45,228 bases of DNA from NCBI RefSeq assembly GCF_001485495.1, contig NZ_BCNF01000048.1, forward strand, positions 1-45,228, in the 5' to 3' direction. Origin of the DNA: Gordonia desulfuricans NBRC 100010 (lineage in GTDB: Bacteria; Actinomycetota; Actinomycetes; Mycobacteriales; Mycobacteriaceae). Shown in pieces: positions 23,997-34,159 of the stretch. The position numbers were made by a program, and so were the translations under genes. The notes under the pieces were generated by a model. The model saw only the letters and a program-made list of their open reading frames with translations, searched no databases and was not told the origin of the DNA. The number at the start of each line of letters is the position of its first letter. Within the stretch, counting starts at the first letter, position 1.

Positions 23997-25198
23997 CCGC
24001 AACAACCTCGGACAACACACAACCGCGGCGGCGGGGCGTCGGCGACGCCATCCGCACCTGGTGGGACGGCCTGCCCCGCGCCACCCAGTGGCTGGTCGGT
24101 ATCCCGGTCTTCCTGCTGATCGCCGCACTGCCGGTGATCGACCCGCCGTTCATCACCACCCCGGCAACCAATTTCGGCATCGTCATGGCGACCTTCGCCA
24201 TGGTCGCGCTGATCGCGATCGGCCTCAACGTCGTCGTCGGCCAGACCGGACTCCTCGACCTGGGCTACGTCGGTTTCTATGCGGTCGGCGCCTATGTCGT
24301 CGCCCTGCTGACCAGCCCCGCCAGCCCCATCTGGGACAGCGCCGACCACGGCTTCTTCTCCAGCGGCTGGGCCTGGCTGGCCTGCGTCCCCATCGCGATC
24401 GTCATCACCGGCATCACCGGCGTCATCCTGGGCACCCCGACCCTGCGTGTTCGCGGCGACTACCTGGCCATCGTGACGCTGGGTTTCGGTGAGATCGTGC
24501 GACTGTTCGCCGACAACCTCACCGAGGTCACCAACGGCCCGGCCGGACTGCAGGGTGTGCTGTTCCCGGAGATCTTCCGCAGCGACGAGAACCCGCAAGG
24601 CGTGTTCTCGAAATCCAACATCGGCACCAACACCAGTTACGGCGTGTGGTGGTTCTGGCTGGCGCTGATCCTGGTGGTCATCGTGCTGCTGGTGATCGGC
24701 AACCTCGAACGCAGCCGCGTCGGTCGGTCCTGGGTGGCCATCCGCGAGGACGAGGACGCCGCCGAGATCATGGGTGTGCCCACCTTCAAGTACAAGTTGT
24801 GGGCCTTCGTGATCGGCGCCGGCATCGGCGGTCTGTCCGGGGCGGTGTACGCCGGCCAGGTGCAGTACGTCGATCCCAAGGCGTTCACCGTCATCAACTC
24901 GATGCTGTTCCTGTGTGCAGTGGTCCTCGGTGGCCAGGGCAACAAACTCGGCGTCGTCGTGGGGGCGTTCATCATCGTCTACCTACCCGCCCGCGTACAG
25001 GGCGTGTACGTCGGCGATGTCTCGCTCGGCGAGTTCAAGTATCTGTTCTTCGGCATCGCCCTGGTCGTGATGATGATCTTCCGCCCGCAGGGACTGTTCC
25101 CGGCCCGCGCCCGATTGGTCACCTTCGGTCGACAGATCTACGCCTCGGTGCAGCGGAACCCGAAACCGGCCGCATCCACGGAGGAGGCGAGCGCATGA
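23993..25198 (+). CDS. livM: Branched-chain-type amino-acid ABC transporter permease LivM
   Basis: This 401-residue permease has a roughly 40-residue cytoplasmic N-terminus and then about ten membrane helices. Family landmarks are [39 protein letters not shown], the ATPase-contact loop [18 protein letters not shown], and the C-terminal FRPQGLFP. Start and stop overlap livH and livG by 4 bp each, so the three genes are translationally coupled. It forms the transmembrane channel with LivH. Confidence 0.92.
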   Translation: MTATTSDNTQPRRRGVGDAIRTWWDGLPRATQWLVGIPVFLLIAALPVIDPPFITTPATNFGIVMATFAMVALIAIGLNVVVGQTGLLDLGYVGFYAVGAYVVALLTSPASPIWDSADHGFFSSGWAWLACVPIAIVITGITGVILGTPTLRVRGDYLAIVTLGFGEIVRLFADNLTEVTNGPAGLQGVLFPEIFRSDENPQGVFSKSNIGTNTSYGVWWFWLALILVVIVLLVIGNLERSRVGRSWVAIREDEDAAEIMGVPTFKYKLWAFVIGAGIGGLSGAVYAGQVQYVDPKAFTVINSMLFLCAVVLGGQGNKLGVVVGAFIIVYLPARVQGVYVGDVSLGEFKYLFFGIALVVMMIFRPQGLFPARARLVTFGRQIYASVQRNPKPAASTEEASA

Positions 25199-26235
25199 CC
25201 CACCGACAACCCGACGCCCCCGGGCCCGACGAACCCCTGTCCGACGAACCCCTGCCCGACGAAGCCCTGTCCGACAAAGCCCGCTCCGACAACCCCCTAC
25301 CGGTGGATCCCGACGCCCAACTCGAACGTGCCGAGGCCGACCCGGCGGCCACCGCCATCGTCGACCCGGCGGCGATCGACCCCGACCTCGCCGACCCCGA
25401 AGCGGTCGCCGAAGCCGTTGCGCCCGACCGCGAGATCGCCGTCGCCGAGGGGGAGACGCTGCTGGCGGTGGACGACCTCACCGTCGAGTTCGGTGGTCTG
25501 GCCGCCCTCGACTCGGTGGGCTTCGAGATCCGACGCGGCGAGATCCTCGGCCTGATCGGCCCCAACGGCGCAGGTAAGACCACCTGTTTCAACGCGATCA
25601 CCGGCGTCTACAAACCGAGCCGTGGTGTCGTCACCTTCGACGGGACGGTGCTGCGCAAGACCAAACGCCACGAGATCACCCGCCTCGGTATCGCCCGCAC
25701 CTTCCAGAACGTGCGGTTGTGGGGAGAGATGACGGCGCTGGAGAACGTGTGCGTGGGCACCGACGCCCGGCACAAGACGTCGGTGTTCGGCGGCATCTTC
25801 CGCACCCCGCGGCATTACCGTGAGGAACGTGACGCCGTCGACCGTGGAATGGCTCTGCTGGAGTTCGTCGGTATCGGCCCCCGCGCCGCCGAGAAGGCCT
25901 CCAATCTGCCCTACGGCGACCAGCGGCGCCTGGAGATCGCCCGAGCTCTGGCCACCGAACCCAAACTGCTGTGCCTCGACGAGCCCGCGGCCGGTTTCAA
26001 CCCGCGCGAGAAGGACGCGCTGATGGAACTGATCCGCAAGATCCGCGACGACGGCTACACGGTGCTGCTGATCGAACACGACATGCGGCTGGTCATGGGG
26101 GTGACGGATCGGATCGTCGTGCTCGAGTTCGGCCGCAAGATCGCCGAGGGCACGCCGAAGGAAGTCCGTGACAATCCGGCCGTTATCGCCGCCTACCTGG
26201 GAGTGCCCGATGACCAAATCGGCGACATCGCCTGA
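25195..26235 (+). CDS. livG: Branched-chain-type amino-acid ABC transporter ATP-binding protein LivG with acidic N-terminal extension
   Basis: This 346-residue protein has an unusual first 85 residues: Asp/Pro/Glu-rich with short repeats ([20 protein letters not shown]) and no predicted fold. The LivG ATPase follows: Walker [18 protein letters not shown]-loop [10 protein letters not shown], signature [15 protein letters not shown], Walker [14 protein letters not shown], and switch His in IEHDM. Typical LivG is about 250-280 residues, so the extension is extra. The ATG at 25195 overlaps the livM stop. A later start near the ATPase domain (around [10 protein letters not shown]) has no clear ribosome-binding site, which supports the long form. 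Confidence 0.9.
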   Translation: MTHRQPDAPGPDEPLSDEPLPDEALSDKARSDNPLPVDPDAQLERAEADPAATAIVDPAAIDPDLADPEAVAEAVAPDREIAVAEGETLLAVDDLTVEFGGLAALDSVGFEIRRGEILGLIGPNGAGKTTCFNAITGVYKPSRGVVTFDGTVLRKTKRHEITRLGIARTFQNVRLWGEMTALENVCVGTDARHKTSVFGGIFRTPRHYREERDAVDRGMALLEFVGIGPRAAEKASNLPYGDQRRLEIARALATEPKLLCLDEPAAGFNPREKDALMELIRKIRDDGYTVLLIEHDMRLVMGVTDRIVVLEFGRKIAEGTPKEVRDNPAVIAAYLGVPDDQIGDIA

Positions 26236-26983
26236 ACCGCAACCCGGGTCACCGCCGCCCACGGGCCCGGTCCTCGAACTCGAGGACGTGGTGATCCACT
26301 ACGGCAGAATCCAGGCACTGCACGGCATCTCGCTGCAGGTACAGACCGGGGAACTGGTCACCCTGCTCGGCGCCAACGGTGCCGGCAAGTCCACCACCAT
26401 GCGCGGGATCTCCGGGCTGGCCAAGACCACCACCGGCGACATCCGGTTCAAGGGGGAGTCGATCACCCGGCTCGCCCCGCACGAACGGGTCAAACGCGGG
26501 ATCATCCAGGTCCCCGAGGGGCGGCGGATCTTTCCCGGCATGACCGTCCTGGAGAACCTCGACATGGGTTGCTACGGACGCAGATTCGGGACCAAGGCGG
26601 AGTACCAGGAGGCCGTCGACCAGGTCTTCGAACTGTTCCCGCGGCTGGCGGAACGGCGAAAGCAGTTCGGCGGCACCATGTCCGGCGGTGAGCAGCAGAT
26701 GCTGGCGATCGGCCGGGCCCTGATGGCGCGCCCGGAACTGCTGTTGCTCGACGAGCCCTCGATGGGTCTGGCCCCCATGGTGATCCAGCAGATCTTCTCG
26801 ATCATCGCGCGGATCAACGCCGAGGGCACCACCATCCTGATGGTGGAACAGAACGCCCAGCAGGCATTGAGCCGCTCCGATCGCGGCTACATCCTGGAGA
26901 CCGGGTCCATCACCCGCGAAGGACCCGGCAAGGATCTGCTCGGCGACGACGCGGTCCGCGAGGCCTATCTGGGGGTGGCCTGA
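26210..26983 (+). CDS. livF: Branched-chain-type amino-acid ABC transporter ATP-binding protein LivF
   Basis: This 257-residue ATPase has Walker A GANGAGKSTTMRGISG, the LivF-specific IIQVPEGRRIFPGMTVLENL, signature MSGGEQQMLAIGRAL, Walker B LLLLDEPSMGLAP and the switch region MVEQNAQ. A short Pro-rich N-terminus (residues 3-20) precedes the domain. Its start lies 26 bp inside the end of livG in another frame, so translation is coupled. It completes the five-gene transporter as partner of LivG. Confidence 0.92.
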   Translation: MTKSATSPEPQPGSPPPTGPVLELEDVVIHYGRIQALHGISLQVQTGELVTLLGANGAGKSTTMRGISGLAKTTTGDIRFKGESITRLAPHERVKRGIIQVPEGRRIFPGMTVLENLDMGCYGRRFGTKAEYQEAVDQVFELFPRLAERRKQFGGTMSGGEQQMLAIGRALMARPELLLLDEPSMGLAPMVIQQIFSIIARINAEGTTILMVEQNAQQALSRSDRGYILETGSITREGPGKDLLGDDAVREAYLGVA

Positions 26984-27009
26984 AACGCTCACGGCGTAGC
27001 CTGAACCCC

Positions 27010-27657
27010 ATGGCCGAGAGCCCAGAGCGCCCCCAGTCAGAGAAACCCGGACCGGCGAGATCAGAGCCGGCGAAGTCCCGGCCGCGGACCGTCGTGACCG
27101 CGGCCACCGACCGTGATGTCGTGGCATCGTTGCTGGCCACGGCCTTCGCCGACGACCCGGTGATGACCTGGACACAGCCGGACAAGCGCAAGCACCACAG
27201 CATCTTCGCGACCCTGCTGTCGACGTCATACGCCGACGCCCGACTCGACGTCGCCGGGTGCGACGGGGAGCCGATGGGGGCGGCGATCTGGATGCCGCCG
27301 GGTCGGCGCTCCTCCCGGACGGACGACCTGCGCGCCCTGATCGCGTTCATCCGGATACTCGGGCCGCGGGTGGTACAGGGAACGATCGTCGACGCGATGT
27401 GTGAGGGGCGTCGACCCGACGAGCCGCACTGGTATCTGGCCGACCTCGGCGCCGCCGTGCAGGGACGGGGAGTCGGTACGGCGCTGCTGCGCGCCGGCAT
27501 CGATCGCGCCGGCGACGCCCCGGCCTATCTGGAGAGCTCCAACGAGGTCAACGTGCCGCTCTACGAACGGTTCGGCTTCGAGGTGACCGGCGAGATCCAT
27601 CTGCCGTTCGGAGGTCCGACGCTGTGGACGATGCTGCGGCGCGGACAGGGGCACTGA
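27010..27657 (+). CDS. GNAT-family N-acetyltransferase
   Basis: This 215-residue protein has a roughly 30-residue charged tail and then a GNAT domain. DRDVVASLLATAFADDPVMT opens the fold, the acetyl-CoA loop is LGAAVQGRGVGTALL (the Q/RxxGxG/A motif), and YLESSNEVNVPLYERFGFEV forms the C-terminal part. The layout resembles actinobacterial GNATs related to puromycin or aminoglycoside-type N-acetyltransferases, but the substrate is unknown. It starts 26 bp after livF, close enough for co-transcription, though the functional link is unclear. Confidence 0.88.
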   Translation: MAESPERPQSEKPGPARSEPAKSRPRTVVTAATDRDVVASLLATAFADDPVMTWTQPDKRKHHSIFATLLSTSYADARLDVAGCDGEPMGAAIWMPPGRRSSRTDDLRALIAFIRILGPRVVQGTIVDAMCEGRRPDEPHWYLADLGAAVQGRGVGTALLRAGIDRAGDAPAYLESSNEVNVPLYERFGFEVTGEIHLPFGGPTLWTMLRRGQGH

Positions 27658-27724
27658 TCGCGGCCCGGGCGACGGCACGGACAAGGCTGCCGGGCTGTCG
27701 GAGGCGGTCACTAGACTCGTCCGC

Positions 27725-30445
27725 GTGAGTCCTGCGAAGAGTGTGGCCCCGTCCACCGACCAACCGGTTCTGATGCTGCTCGATGGCCATTCCCTGGCCT
27801 ACCGAGCGTTCTTCGCGCTGCCTGCCGACAACTTCAAGACGAACACCGGCCAGGCGACCAATGCGGTGTACGGCTTCACGTCGATGCTGATCAACCTGCT
27901 GCGTGACGAGTCGCCCACGCACATCGCCGCGGCCTTCGACGTGTCCCGTCAGACCTTCCGGTCGGAGATGTTCCCCGACTACAAGGCGCAGCGGTCGGCG
28001 TCACCCGACGAGTTCCGCGGCCAGGTCGACCTCACCAAGGAGGTGCTCGACGCGCTCGGGATCAACGTGATGGCGGTCGAGGGATTCGAGGCCGACGACA
28101 TCATCGCCACGCTCGCCACCCAGGCCGACGCCCAGGGATACAAGGTGCTCGTCGTCACCGGCGACCGCGACTCCCTGCAGCTGGTGAACGATTCGATCAC
28201 CGTGCTCTACCCGAAGAAGGGCGTGTCCGAACTGACCCGGTTCACCCCGGACGAGGTGGAGAAGAAGTACGGCCTCACCCCGACCCAGTACCCCGACTAC
28301 GCAGCCCTGCGCGGCGATCCCAGCGACAACCTGCCCGGCATCCCGGGGGTGGGCGAGAAGACCGCGTCCAAGTGGATTCGCCAGTACGGATCGCTGGCCT
28401 CCCTGGTCGACCACGTCGACGAGGTGAAGGGCAAGGTCGGTGACTCGCTGCGGGCCAATCTCGCGTCCGTGCAGACCAATCGTCAACTCACCGAACTGAT
28501 CCGGGACATGCAGCTACCGGCCGGCCCGGACGATCTGGCGCTGATCGGCTGGGACCGCGACCGTATCCACCAGCTCTTCGACGACCTCGAGTTCAAGGTG
28601 CTGCGCGAGCGACTGTTCACCACACTGAGCTCGGTGGAACCGGAGGCGGAGGCCGGATTCGACCTCGACGGTTCGGTTCTCGCCGCCGGTGAGGTGGCCG
28701 GCTGGCTCGCCGAGCACGCCCGCACCGGCCGCGCCGGACTCACCGTGACCGCGCCGCACACGGTGATGGGCGCCGATGTCACCGGTATCGCGATCGCCGC
28801 CGCCGATGGCGTCTCCGCCTACGTCGACGTCACCACCCTCGACCCGGCCGACGAGCAGGCACTCGGGCAGTGGCTCGCCGACGCCGATGCGCCCAAGGCG
28901 CTCCACGAGAGCAAGTGGGCGTTCCATGCCCTGCGGTCACGCGGATGGCGCCTGACCGGGGTGACCAGTGACACCGCACTCGCGGCCTATCTGGTGCGCC
29001 CGGGGCAGCGCACCTTCAACCTCGACGATCTCGCGTTGCGGTACCTGCGCCGGGAACTCGTCGCCGACGGCGGTGCCGGCGACGGTCAGCTCTCGTTGCT
29101 CGACGACGACGGGGGACTGGCGCAGCAGGCCGAGCAGCACATGCTCGAGGCCCGTGCGGTCCAGGAACTCGCCGACACACTCGACACCGAACTCGAACGC
29201 ATCGACTCGCGGTCTCTGCTGACCGATCTCGAGCTGCCCCTGCTGTTCGTCCTGGCCGAGCTCGAGGCGGCCGGGATCGCCGTGGACGTCGATCATTTCG
29301 ACGAGCTGGAGAAGGAGTTCGCCGAGCGCATCCGCAATGCCGCCGACGCCGCCTACGAGGTGATCGGTGAGCAGATCAACCTCGGTTCGCCCAAGCAGCT
29401 GCAGACGGTGCTCTTCGACAAGCTCGAGATGCCGAAGACCAAGAAGACCAAGACCGGCTACACCACCGACGCCGACGCCCTGCAGACCCTGTACGAGAAG
29501 ACCGAGCATCCCTTCCTGGCCCATCTGCTCGAACATCGCGACGCCACCCGGCTCAAGGTCACCGTCGACGGTCTGCTCAAGTCGGTCGCCGACGACGGCC
29601 GTATCCACACCACCTTCAACCAGACGGTGGCCGCCACCGGACGGCTCTCGTCGACCGAACCGAACCTGCAGAACATCCCGGTGCGGACCGACGCGGGCCG
29701 TCAGATCCGCCGCGGCTTCGTGGTCGGCAGCGCCAACGGCACCGACTTCGACTGCCTGATGACCGCCGACTACAGCCAGATCGAGATGCGGATCATGGCG
29801 CATCTGTCGGAGGACGAGGGCCTGATCGAGGCGTTCAACACCGGTGAGGACCTCCACAACTTCGTCGGGTCCCGCGCCTTCGGGGTGCCGATCGACGAGG
29901 TGACCACCGAGATGCGGCACCGGGTCAAGGCGATGTCGTACGGACTGGCCTACGGCCTCAGTGCTTTCGGGCTCGCCGCGCAGCTGCGGATCAGTCGTGA
30001 CGAGGCCAAGGAGCAGATGGAGGCCTACTTCGCCCGCTTCGGTGGTGTGCGCGACTACCTGCACAACGTCGTCGCCGAGGCTCGCCGCAACGAGTACACC
30101 GCCACCCTCTACGGTCGTCGCCGGTATCTGCCCGACCTCAACAGCGACAACTGGCAGCGGCGGCAGGCCGCGGAGCGGATGGCACTCAACGCACCCATCC
30201 AGGGCACGGCCGCCGACATCATCAAGGTCGCGATGATCAACGTGTACAAGCGGTTGGCCGCCGAGCAGCTCGCCTCCCGCATGCTGCTTCAGGTGCACGA
30301 CGAACTCGTCGTCGAGGTGGCCGCCGGTGAGCGCGAGCAGGTCGAGAAGCTGGTGCGTGAGGAGATGGGCTCGGCGATCGAACTGTCGGTGCCGCTGGAG
30401 GTCTCGGTGGGATTCGGCCGGTCGTGGGACGACGCGGCGCACTGA
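27725..30445 (+). CDS. polA: DNA polymerase I
   Basis: This 906-residue protein carries an N-terminal 5'-nuclease (about 1-300: LLDGHSLAYRAFFAL, GFEADDIIATLA, VTGDRDSLQLV, PGIPGVGEKTA), a 3'-5' exonuclease-like middle lacking the usual DEDD residues and so probably inactive, and the polymerase domain. Motif A is TADYSQIEMRIMAH, motif B RHRVKAMSYGLAYG, motif C LLQVHDELVVEV. The motif-B aromatic is Tyr where E. coli has Phe762, as in mycobacterial PolI. It acts in Okazaki-fragment maturation and repair. The start is GTG at 27725. It sits in the conserved polA-rpsA-coaE-uvrB neighbourhood. Confidence 0.97.
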   Translation: MSPAKSVAPSTDQPVLMLLDGHSLAYRAFFALPADNFKTNTGQATNAVYGFTSMLINLLRDESPTHIAAAFDVSRQTFRSEMFPDYKAQRSASPDEFRGQVDLTKEVLDALGINVMAVEGFEADDIIATLATQADAQGYKVLVVTGDRDSLQLVNDSITVLYPKKGVSELTRFTPDEVEKKYGLTPTQYPDYAALRGDPSDNLPGIPGVGEKTASKWIRQYGSLASLVDHVDEVKGKVGDSLRANLASVQTNRQLTELIRDMQLPAGPDDLALIGWDRDRIHQLFDDLEFKVLRERLFTTLSSVEPEAEAGFDLDGSVLAAGEVAGWLAEHARTGRAGLTVTAPHTVMGADVTGIAIAAADGVSAYVDVTTLDPADEQALGQWLADADAPKALHESKWAFHALRSRGWRLTGVTSDTALAAYLVRPGQRTFNLDDLALRYLRRELVADGGAGDGQLSLLDDDGGLAQQAEQHMLEARAVQELADTLDTELERIDSRSLLTDLELPLLFVLAELEAAGIAVDVDHFDELEKEFAERIRNAADAAYEVIGEQINLGSPKQLQTVLFDKLEMPKTKKTKTGYTTDADALQTLYEKTEHPFLAHLLEHRDATRLKVTVDGLLKSVADDGRIHTTFNQTVAATGRLSSTEPNLQNIPVRTDAGRQIRRGFVVGSANGTDFDCLMTADYSQIEMRIMAHLSEDEGLIEAFNTGEDLHNFVGSRAFGVPIDEVTTEMRHRVKAMSYGLAYGLSAFGLAAQLRISRDEAKEQMEAYFARFGGVRDYLHNVVAEARRNEYTATLYGRRRYLPDLNSDNWQRRQAAERMALNAPIQGTAADIIKVAMINVYKRLAAEQLASRMLLQVHDELVVEVAAGEREQVEKLVREEMGSAIELSVPLEVSVGFGRSWDDAAH

Positions 30446-30518
30446 GTACCCCGAGCCCGCCGGCCCCCGACCCGGCCGGTCCCGACACCGCTGTCCGCCC
30501 GACCCCGAGGAGTAGCAC

Positions 30519-31046
30519 GTGACGCCGCGCTCGCAATGGGTGCTGCCGGTCGTCATCGGCAGTGTGATCGGTGTGATCGTGATCGTCGCGGTGATCTTCG
30601 GGGTGCGCTGGTCGCGCAGTACGTGGGGCGATTCGGTGGCCACCGGTACCACCTCGCCCACCACGGTCACCTCGGTGGTGACCCAGACGACGACGGTGGC
30701 GCGGTCGACCACCCGTACCCCTGGGTCCCGGACCACCGAGCCGCGAACCACCGAGTCCCGGACCACCCCCGAACGGGAGACCACCGGTGCCGAGCGCACC
30801 ACGCGGCCCGCACCGGTCCCGCCGGTGGCGTCGGCGCACTGGTACGCCCAGTTCGGGGCCTTCGACGACTACGACAACGCCGTCGCCGTACGCGACGAGC
30901 ACTACGGGTCGCTGATCCTGCCGGGGGAGATGCTCGGCTCGCCGGCCCGCTACGTGGTGGCGCGACCTGCCACGTCGCAGGCGGTGGCACAGCAGGTGTG
31001 CGACCACTTCTCGACCGGACACTGCCTGGTGAAGGAGCGATGGTGA
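30519..31046 (+). CDS. Membrane-anchored protein with SPOR-like C-terminal domain
   Basis: This 175-residue protein starts at a GTG at 30519 after GAGGAG. A single membrane helix (about residues 8-29, VLPVVIGSVIGVIVIVAVIF) is followed by a Thr/Arg/Glu-rich linker with TTxxRT repeats (about 42-95) and a small domain, WYAQFGAFDDYDNAVAVRDE to CDHFSTGHCLV. YAQFGAFDDYDNA resembles the first strand and helix of SPOR-type peptidoglycan-binding domains (xxVQxGAFxxxxxA). The domain would lie outside the membrane. Two cysteines near the C-terminus could form a disulphide. Its last codons overlap the next gene by 7 bp. Confidence 0.75.
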   Translation: MTPRSQWVLPVVIGSVIGVIVIVAVIFGVRWSRSTWGDSVATGTTSPTTVTSVVTQTTTVARSTTRTPGSRTTEPRTTESRTTPERETTGAERTTRPAPVPPVASAHWYAQFGAFDDYDNAVAVRDEHYGSLILPGEMLGSPARYVVARPATSQAVAQQVCDHFSTGHCLVKERW

Positions 31047-32125
31047 CGATGACCCGGCGGATCGGAGTACTCGACGGAGACGGGATCGGGCCCGAGATCG
31101 TGCCCTGTGCGACGGCGGTGGCCACCGCCGCAGCCGAGGCCGAGGGAATCGAGTTCGATTGGGTTCCTTTGCCTTTGGGTCGATCCGCGATCGACGAGTT
31201 CGGGACGCCGGTGCCAGAACACACCCTCACCGCACTCGACGATCTCGACTGCTGGATCCTCGGACCGCACGATTCCGCCGGATATCCTGCACGTTTCGCC
31301 GAACAGCTCACCCCGGGTGCGGTGATCCGCAAGCGCTACGGTCTCTACGCCAACATCCGGCCGTGCCGGGCGTGGCCGGGAGTTCCGGCGACCGCACCGG
31401 ACATCGATGTCGTTGTGGCACGCGAGAATTCCGAGGGGCTCTATGCCGACCGCAACATGGCGGTCGGCTCCGGCGAGTTCATGCCGACCCCCGACATCGC
31501 CCTGGCGGTGGGGGTCATCACCCGGGCCGCCAGCGAACGTATCGCGCATCAGGCGTGCCGGCTGGCCGCGACCCGGTCGGGCCGGATCACCATCGTGCAC
31601 AAGGCGAACGTCCTGCGTCTGACGACCGGCCTGTTCCGCGACGCCTGCCGAGACGTGGCCGCACAGTATCCCGGCCTCACCGTCGACGATCAGCATGTCG
31701 ATGCGATGGCCGCGCTGCTGGTGCGCCGTCCGGGAGACTTCGACGTGCTCGTGACGGAGAATCTTTTCGGCGACATCCTGTCCGACCTCGCGGGCGAGCT
31801 GGCCGGCTCCATCGGGCTGGCGGGATCGATCAACTCCTCGGACACCAAGGTGATGGCGCAGGCCACCCACGGCGCCGCCCCCGACATCGCGGGCACCCGA
31901 CGGGCCAATCCGGTCGCGATCATCGCATCCACGGCAATGGCGCTGCGCTGGTGGGGAACCCGTGTGACCGACGCCGCACTCGTCGGGTGCGCCGACCGTA
32001 TCGAGCGCGCCCTGGGGGCCGCACTGGCCGACGGTATCACCACACCTGACCTGGGTGGTTCAGCCACCACCACAGAGGTCGGAGACGCGGTGACACAACG
32101 TGTGGCAGGACACGGTGGGGGGTAA
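31040..32125 (+). CDS. Isocitrate/isopropylmalate dehydrogenase-family protein
   Basis: This 361-residue beta-decarboxylating dehydrogenase has LDGDGIGPEIV, GPHDSAGYP, IRKRYGLYANIRPCR (substrate Arg), ARENSEGLYADRN, the catalytic Lys in VHKANVLRLT, and the metal Asp pair in ENLFGDILSDLAGEL. The group includes isopropylmalate, tartrate, homoisocitrate and isocitrate dehydrogenases. The substrate loop does not match classical LeuB closely, and tartrate- or other hydroxyacid-specific forms fit as well. ATG 31040 overlaps the previous stop; ATG 31049 is equally possible and better spaced from AAGGAG. Nothing nearby indicates leucine synthesis. Confidence 0.85.
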   Translation: MVTMTRRIGVLDGDGIGPEIVPCATAVATAAAEAEGIEFDWVPLPLGRSAIDEFGTPVPEHTLTALDDLDCWILGPHDSAGYPARFAEQLTPGAVIRKRYGLYANIRPCRAWPGVPATAPDIDVVVARENSEGLYADRNMAVGSGEFMPTPDIALAVGVITRAASERIAHQACRLAATRSGRITIVHKANVLRLTTGLFRDACRDVAAQYPGLTVDDQHVDAMAALLVRRPGDFDVLVTENLFGDILSDLAGELAGSIGLAGSINSSDTKVMAQATHGAAPDIAGTRRANPVAIIASTAMALRWWGTRVTDAALVGCADRIERALGAALADGITTPDLGGSATTTEVGDAVTQRVAGHGGG

Positions 32126-32253
32126 AACTCTCGTAACCGGCCGGTGTAGTCGCGCCAAAGGAAGTAGGTTCACTACTCGTGGCGGCAATACTGCCGTCAC
32201 CGGATTTGGTAGACCTGCCTCGGATGCACTGGGGCGCGAAGGGAAATTCTGAG

Positions 32254-33186
32254 ATGCGTGATCATCGATCGGTACGACCTCGAGGGTGGCGACTGCCCGG
32301 GGTCCTGACACTGCTGTTGGCAGTGATCGCACTGGTGGTGGCCGGTTGCTCGAACGACGAGAACGACTCCGCCGCCCTGGGTGCCGATATCAGCCCCACC
32401 ACCGTCGACGTCGCCAAGGTCGAGGCGATCGCGAGTCTGCTGCCCGCCGACATCAAGCAGTCCGGCAAGCTGATCGTCGGGGTCAACGTCCCCTATTCGC
32501 CGAACGAGTTCAAGAACGCCGACGGCCAGATCGTCGGGTTCGACGTCGACCTCATGAACGCCATCGGCAAGGTCCTCGGTATCACCCCCGACTTCCGCGA
32601 AGCCCAGTTCGACAAGATCATCCCCTCGGTGGTCGCGGGCACGTACAACGTCGGGATGTCGTCGTTCACCGACACCAAGGAACGTGAACAGCAGGTCGAC
32701 TTCGTCACCTACTTCAACGCGGGCGTGCAGTGGGCGCAGCGGACCGGCGAGAGCATCGATCCGAACAACGCGTGCGGCAAGAAGGTTGCCGTCCAGTCGC
32801 ACACCGTGGAGGCCGACGAGGAGGTGCCGGCCAAGTCGAAGGCGTGCACCGACGCCGGCAAGGCCGCGATCGACATCCAGAAGTTCGACAGCCAGGACGC
32901 CGCCACCAACGCGCTGATCCTCGGCAAGGTCGACGCCATGTCGGCCGACTCCCCGGTCACCGCCTACGCGATCGGTCGCTCCGGCGGCAAGATCGAGGCC
33001 GCCGGTCAGGTCTTCGACTCCGCACCCTACGGATACGCCGTGCAGAAGGGTTCCTCGCTTGCTCAGGCGTTGCAGCAGGCCGTTCAGTACCTGATCGACA
33101 ACGGTCAGTACGAGGCGATCGCCAAGCACTGGAATGTCCAGGAGGGCACGATCCAGAAGTCCGTGATCAACGGCGCCACCAGCTGA
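32254..33186 (+). CDS. Polar amino-acid ABC transporter substrate-binding lipoprotein 1
   Basis: This 310-residue lipoprotein has lipobox VVAGC after a basic and hydrophobic leader, then a periplasmic-binding type 2 fold: GKLIVGVNVPYSPNEF, IVGFDVDLMNAIGKVLG, FDKIIPSVVAGTYNVGMSSF, DFVTYFNAGVQWA, and a C-terminal YLIDNGQYEAIAKHWNV. It resembles GlnH/HisJ-type proteins for polar amino acids. The ATG at 32254 follows GAAGGG; an upstream frame from 32179 is unlikely. The permease gene starts 1 bp after its stop. A 43% or higher look-alike (binding protein 2) lies at the other end of the cassette, but the percentage should be computed, not taken from me. Confidence 0.9.
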   Translation: MRDHRSVRPRGWRLPGVLTLLLAVIALVVAGCSNDENDSAALGADISPTTVDVAKVEAIASLLPADIKQSGKLIVGVNVPYSPNEFKNADGQIVGFDVDLMNAIGKVLGITPDFREAQFDKIIPSVVAGTYNVGMSSFTDTKEREQQVDFVTYFNAGVQWAQRTGESIDPNNACGKKVAVQSHTVEADEEVPAKSKACTDAGKAAIDIQKFDSQDAATNALILGKVDAMSADSPVTAYAIGRSGGKIEAAGQVFDSAPYGYAVQKGSSLAQALQQAVQYLIDNGQYEAIAKHWNVQEGTIQKSVINGATS

Positions 33187-33187
33187 C

Positions 33188-34159
33188 GTGAGCACTTCCG
33201 ATACCGGCCGGGTGGCCGTGGACGCCGACGATGAGTCGGCACCCGCGGCCATCAGGGCCGTTCCGCTCCGTCATCCCGGTCAGTGGATCGCGGCTGCGAT
33301 CGTCCTGGTCCTGGTGGCGCTGTTCGTCTACGGTGCAGCCACCAACTCTGCGTACGGGTGGAGTACGTACGGCAAGTACCTGTTCGACTCGCGGATCCTC
33401 AAGGGTGTCGGCAACACCCTCGCCCTGACCGTGTTGTCGATGCTCATCGCAGCGGCCCTGGGTATCCTGTTGGCGATCATGCGGTTGTCGCCGAACGTGG
33501 TGCTGCGGTCGGTGTCGTGGATGTACCTGTGGATTTTCCGCGGCACCCCCGTGTACGTGCAGCTGGTTTTCTGGGGTCTCTTCCCGTCGATCTACAAGTC
33601 GATCGATCTGGGCATTCCGTTCGTCCACCAGTTCGCGCACTTCAACATGCAAGACCTGTACTCGGCGTTCATCTTCGCGATGGTGGGCCTCGCCCTCAAC
33701 GAGGCGGCCTACATGGCCGAGATCGTGCGTGCCGGCGTGAGCTCGGTGGGCGAGGGCCAGACCGAGGCGTCGGTGGCGCTCGGTATGTCGTGGTCGCAGA
33801 CCATGCGACGCACCGTGCTCCCGCAGGCGATGCGGGTGATCATCCCGCCCACGGGCAACGAGGTGATCAGCATGCTCAAGACCACCAGCCTCGTGGTGGC
33901 CGTCCCGTTCACCGGCGAGGTCTTCGGCGTGCAGGCCGACATCTCCGGTGTGATCTTCCAGCCGATCCCACTGCTGTTGGTGGCATCCACCTGGTATCTG
34001 GTGGTCACCAGCATCCTGATGGTCGGGCAGTTCTATCTGGAGCGGTACTACGCCCGTGGGGCATCACGCCAGCTGACCGGGCGTCAGCTCAAGGCGATGG
34101 CCGCAGCGCAGGCCGCCCAGAACAAGGTCGTCGACGAGGAGAGCGATGAGCGTCGCTGA
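33188..34159 (+). CDS. Polar amino-acid ABC transporter permease
   Basis: This 323-residue membrane protein has a charged 30-residue N-terminus, one early helix, and the HisM/GlnP-type permease domain. [20 protein letters not shown] leads it, [13 protein letters not shown] follows, and the EAA loop [20 protein letters not shown] ends in [17 protein letters not shown] single permease gene implies a homodimeric channel. GTG 33188 follows the binding-protein stop directly, and the 3' end overlaps the ATPase gene by 14 bp, so expression is coupled. Confidence 0.92.
   Translation: MSTSDTGRVAVDADDESAPAAIRAVPLRHPGQWIAAAIVLVLVALFVYGAATNSAYGWSTYGKYLFDSRILKGVGNTLALTVLSMLIAAALGILLAIMRLSPNVVLRSVSWMYLWIFRGTPVYVQLVFWGLFPSIYKSIDLGIPFVHQFAHFNMQDLYSAFIFAMVGLALNEAAYMAEIVRAGVSSVGEGQTEASVALGMSWSQTMRRTVLPQAMRVIIPPTGNEVISMLKTTSLVVAVPFTGEVFGVQADISGVIFQPIPLLLVASTWYLVVTSILMVGQFYLERYYARGASRQLTGRQLKAMAAAQAAQNKVVDEESDERR

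Noticed and set aside
25200..25300. Short tandem repeat considered as a CRISPR-like array
   Set aside because: Units are 15 bp without spacers, lie in frame at the start of livG and encode its acidic arm.
28937..30802. Long minus-strand open frame opposite polA
   Set aside because: It mirrors the polA codon pattern, has no start signal, and its translation is low-complexity.
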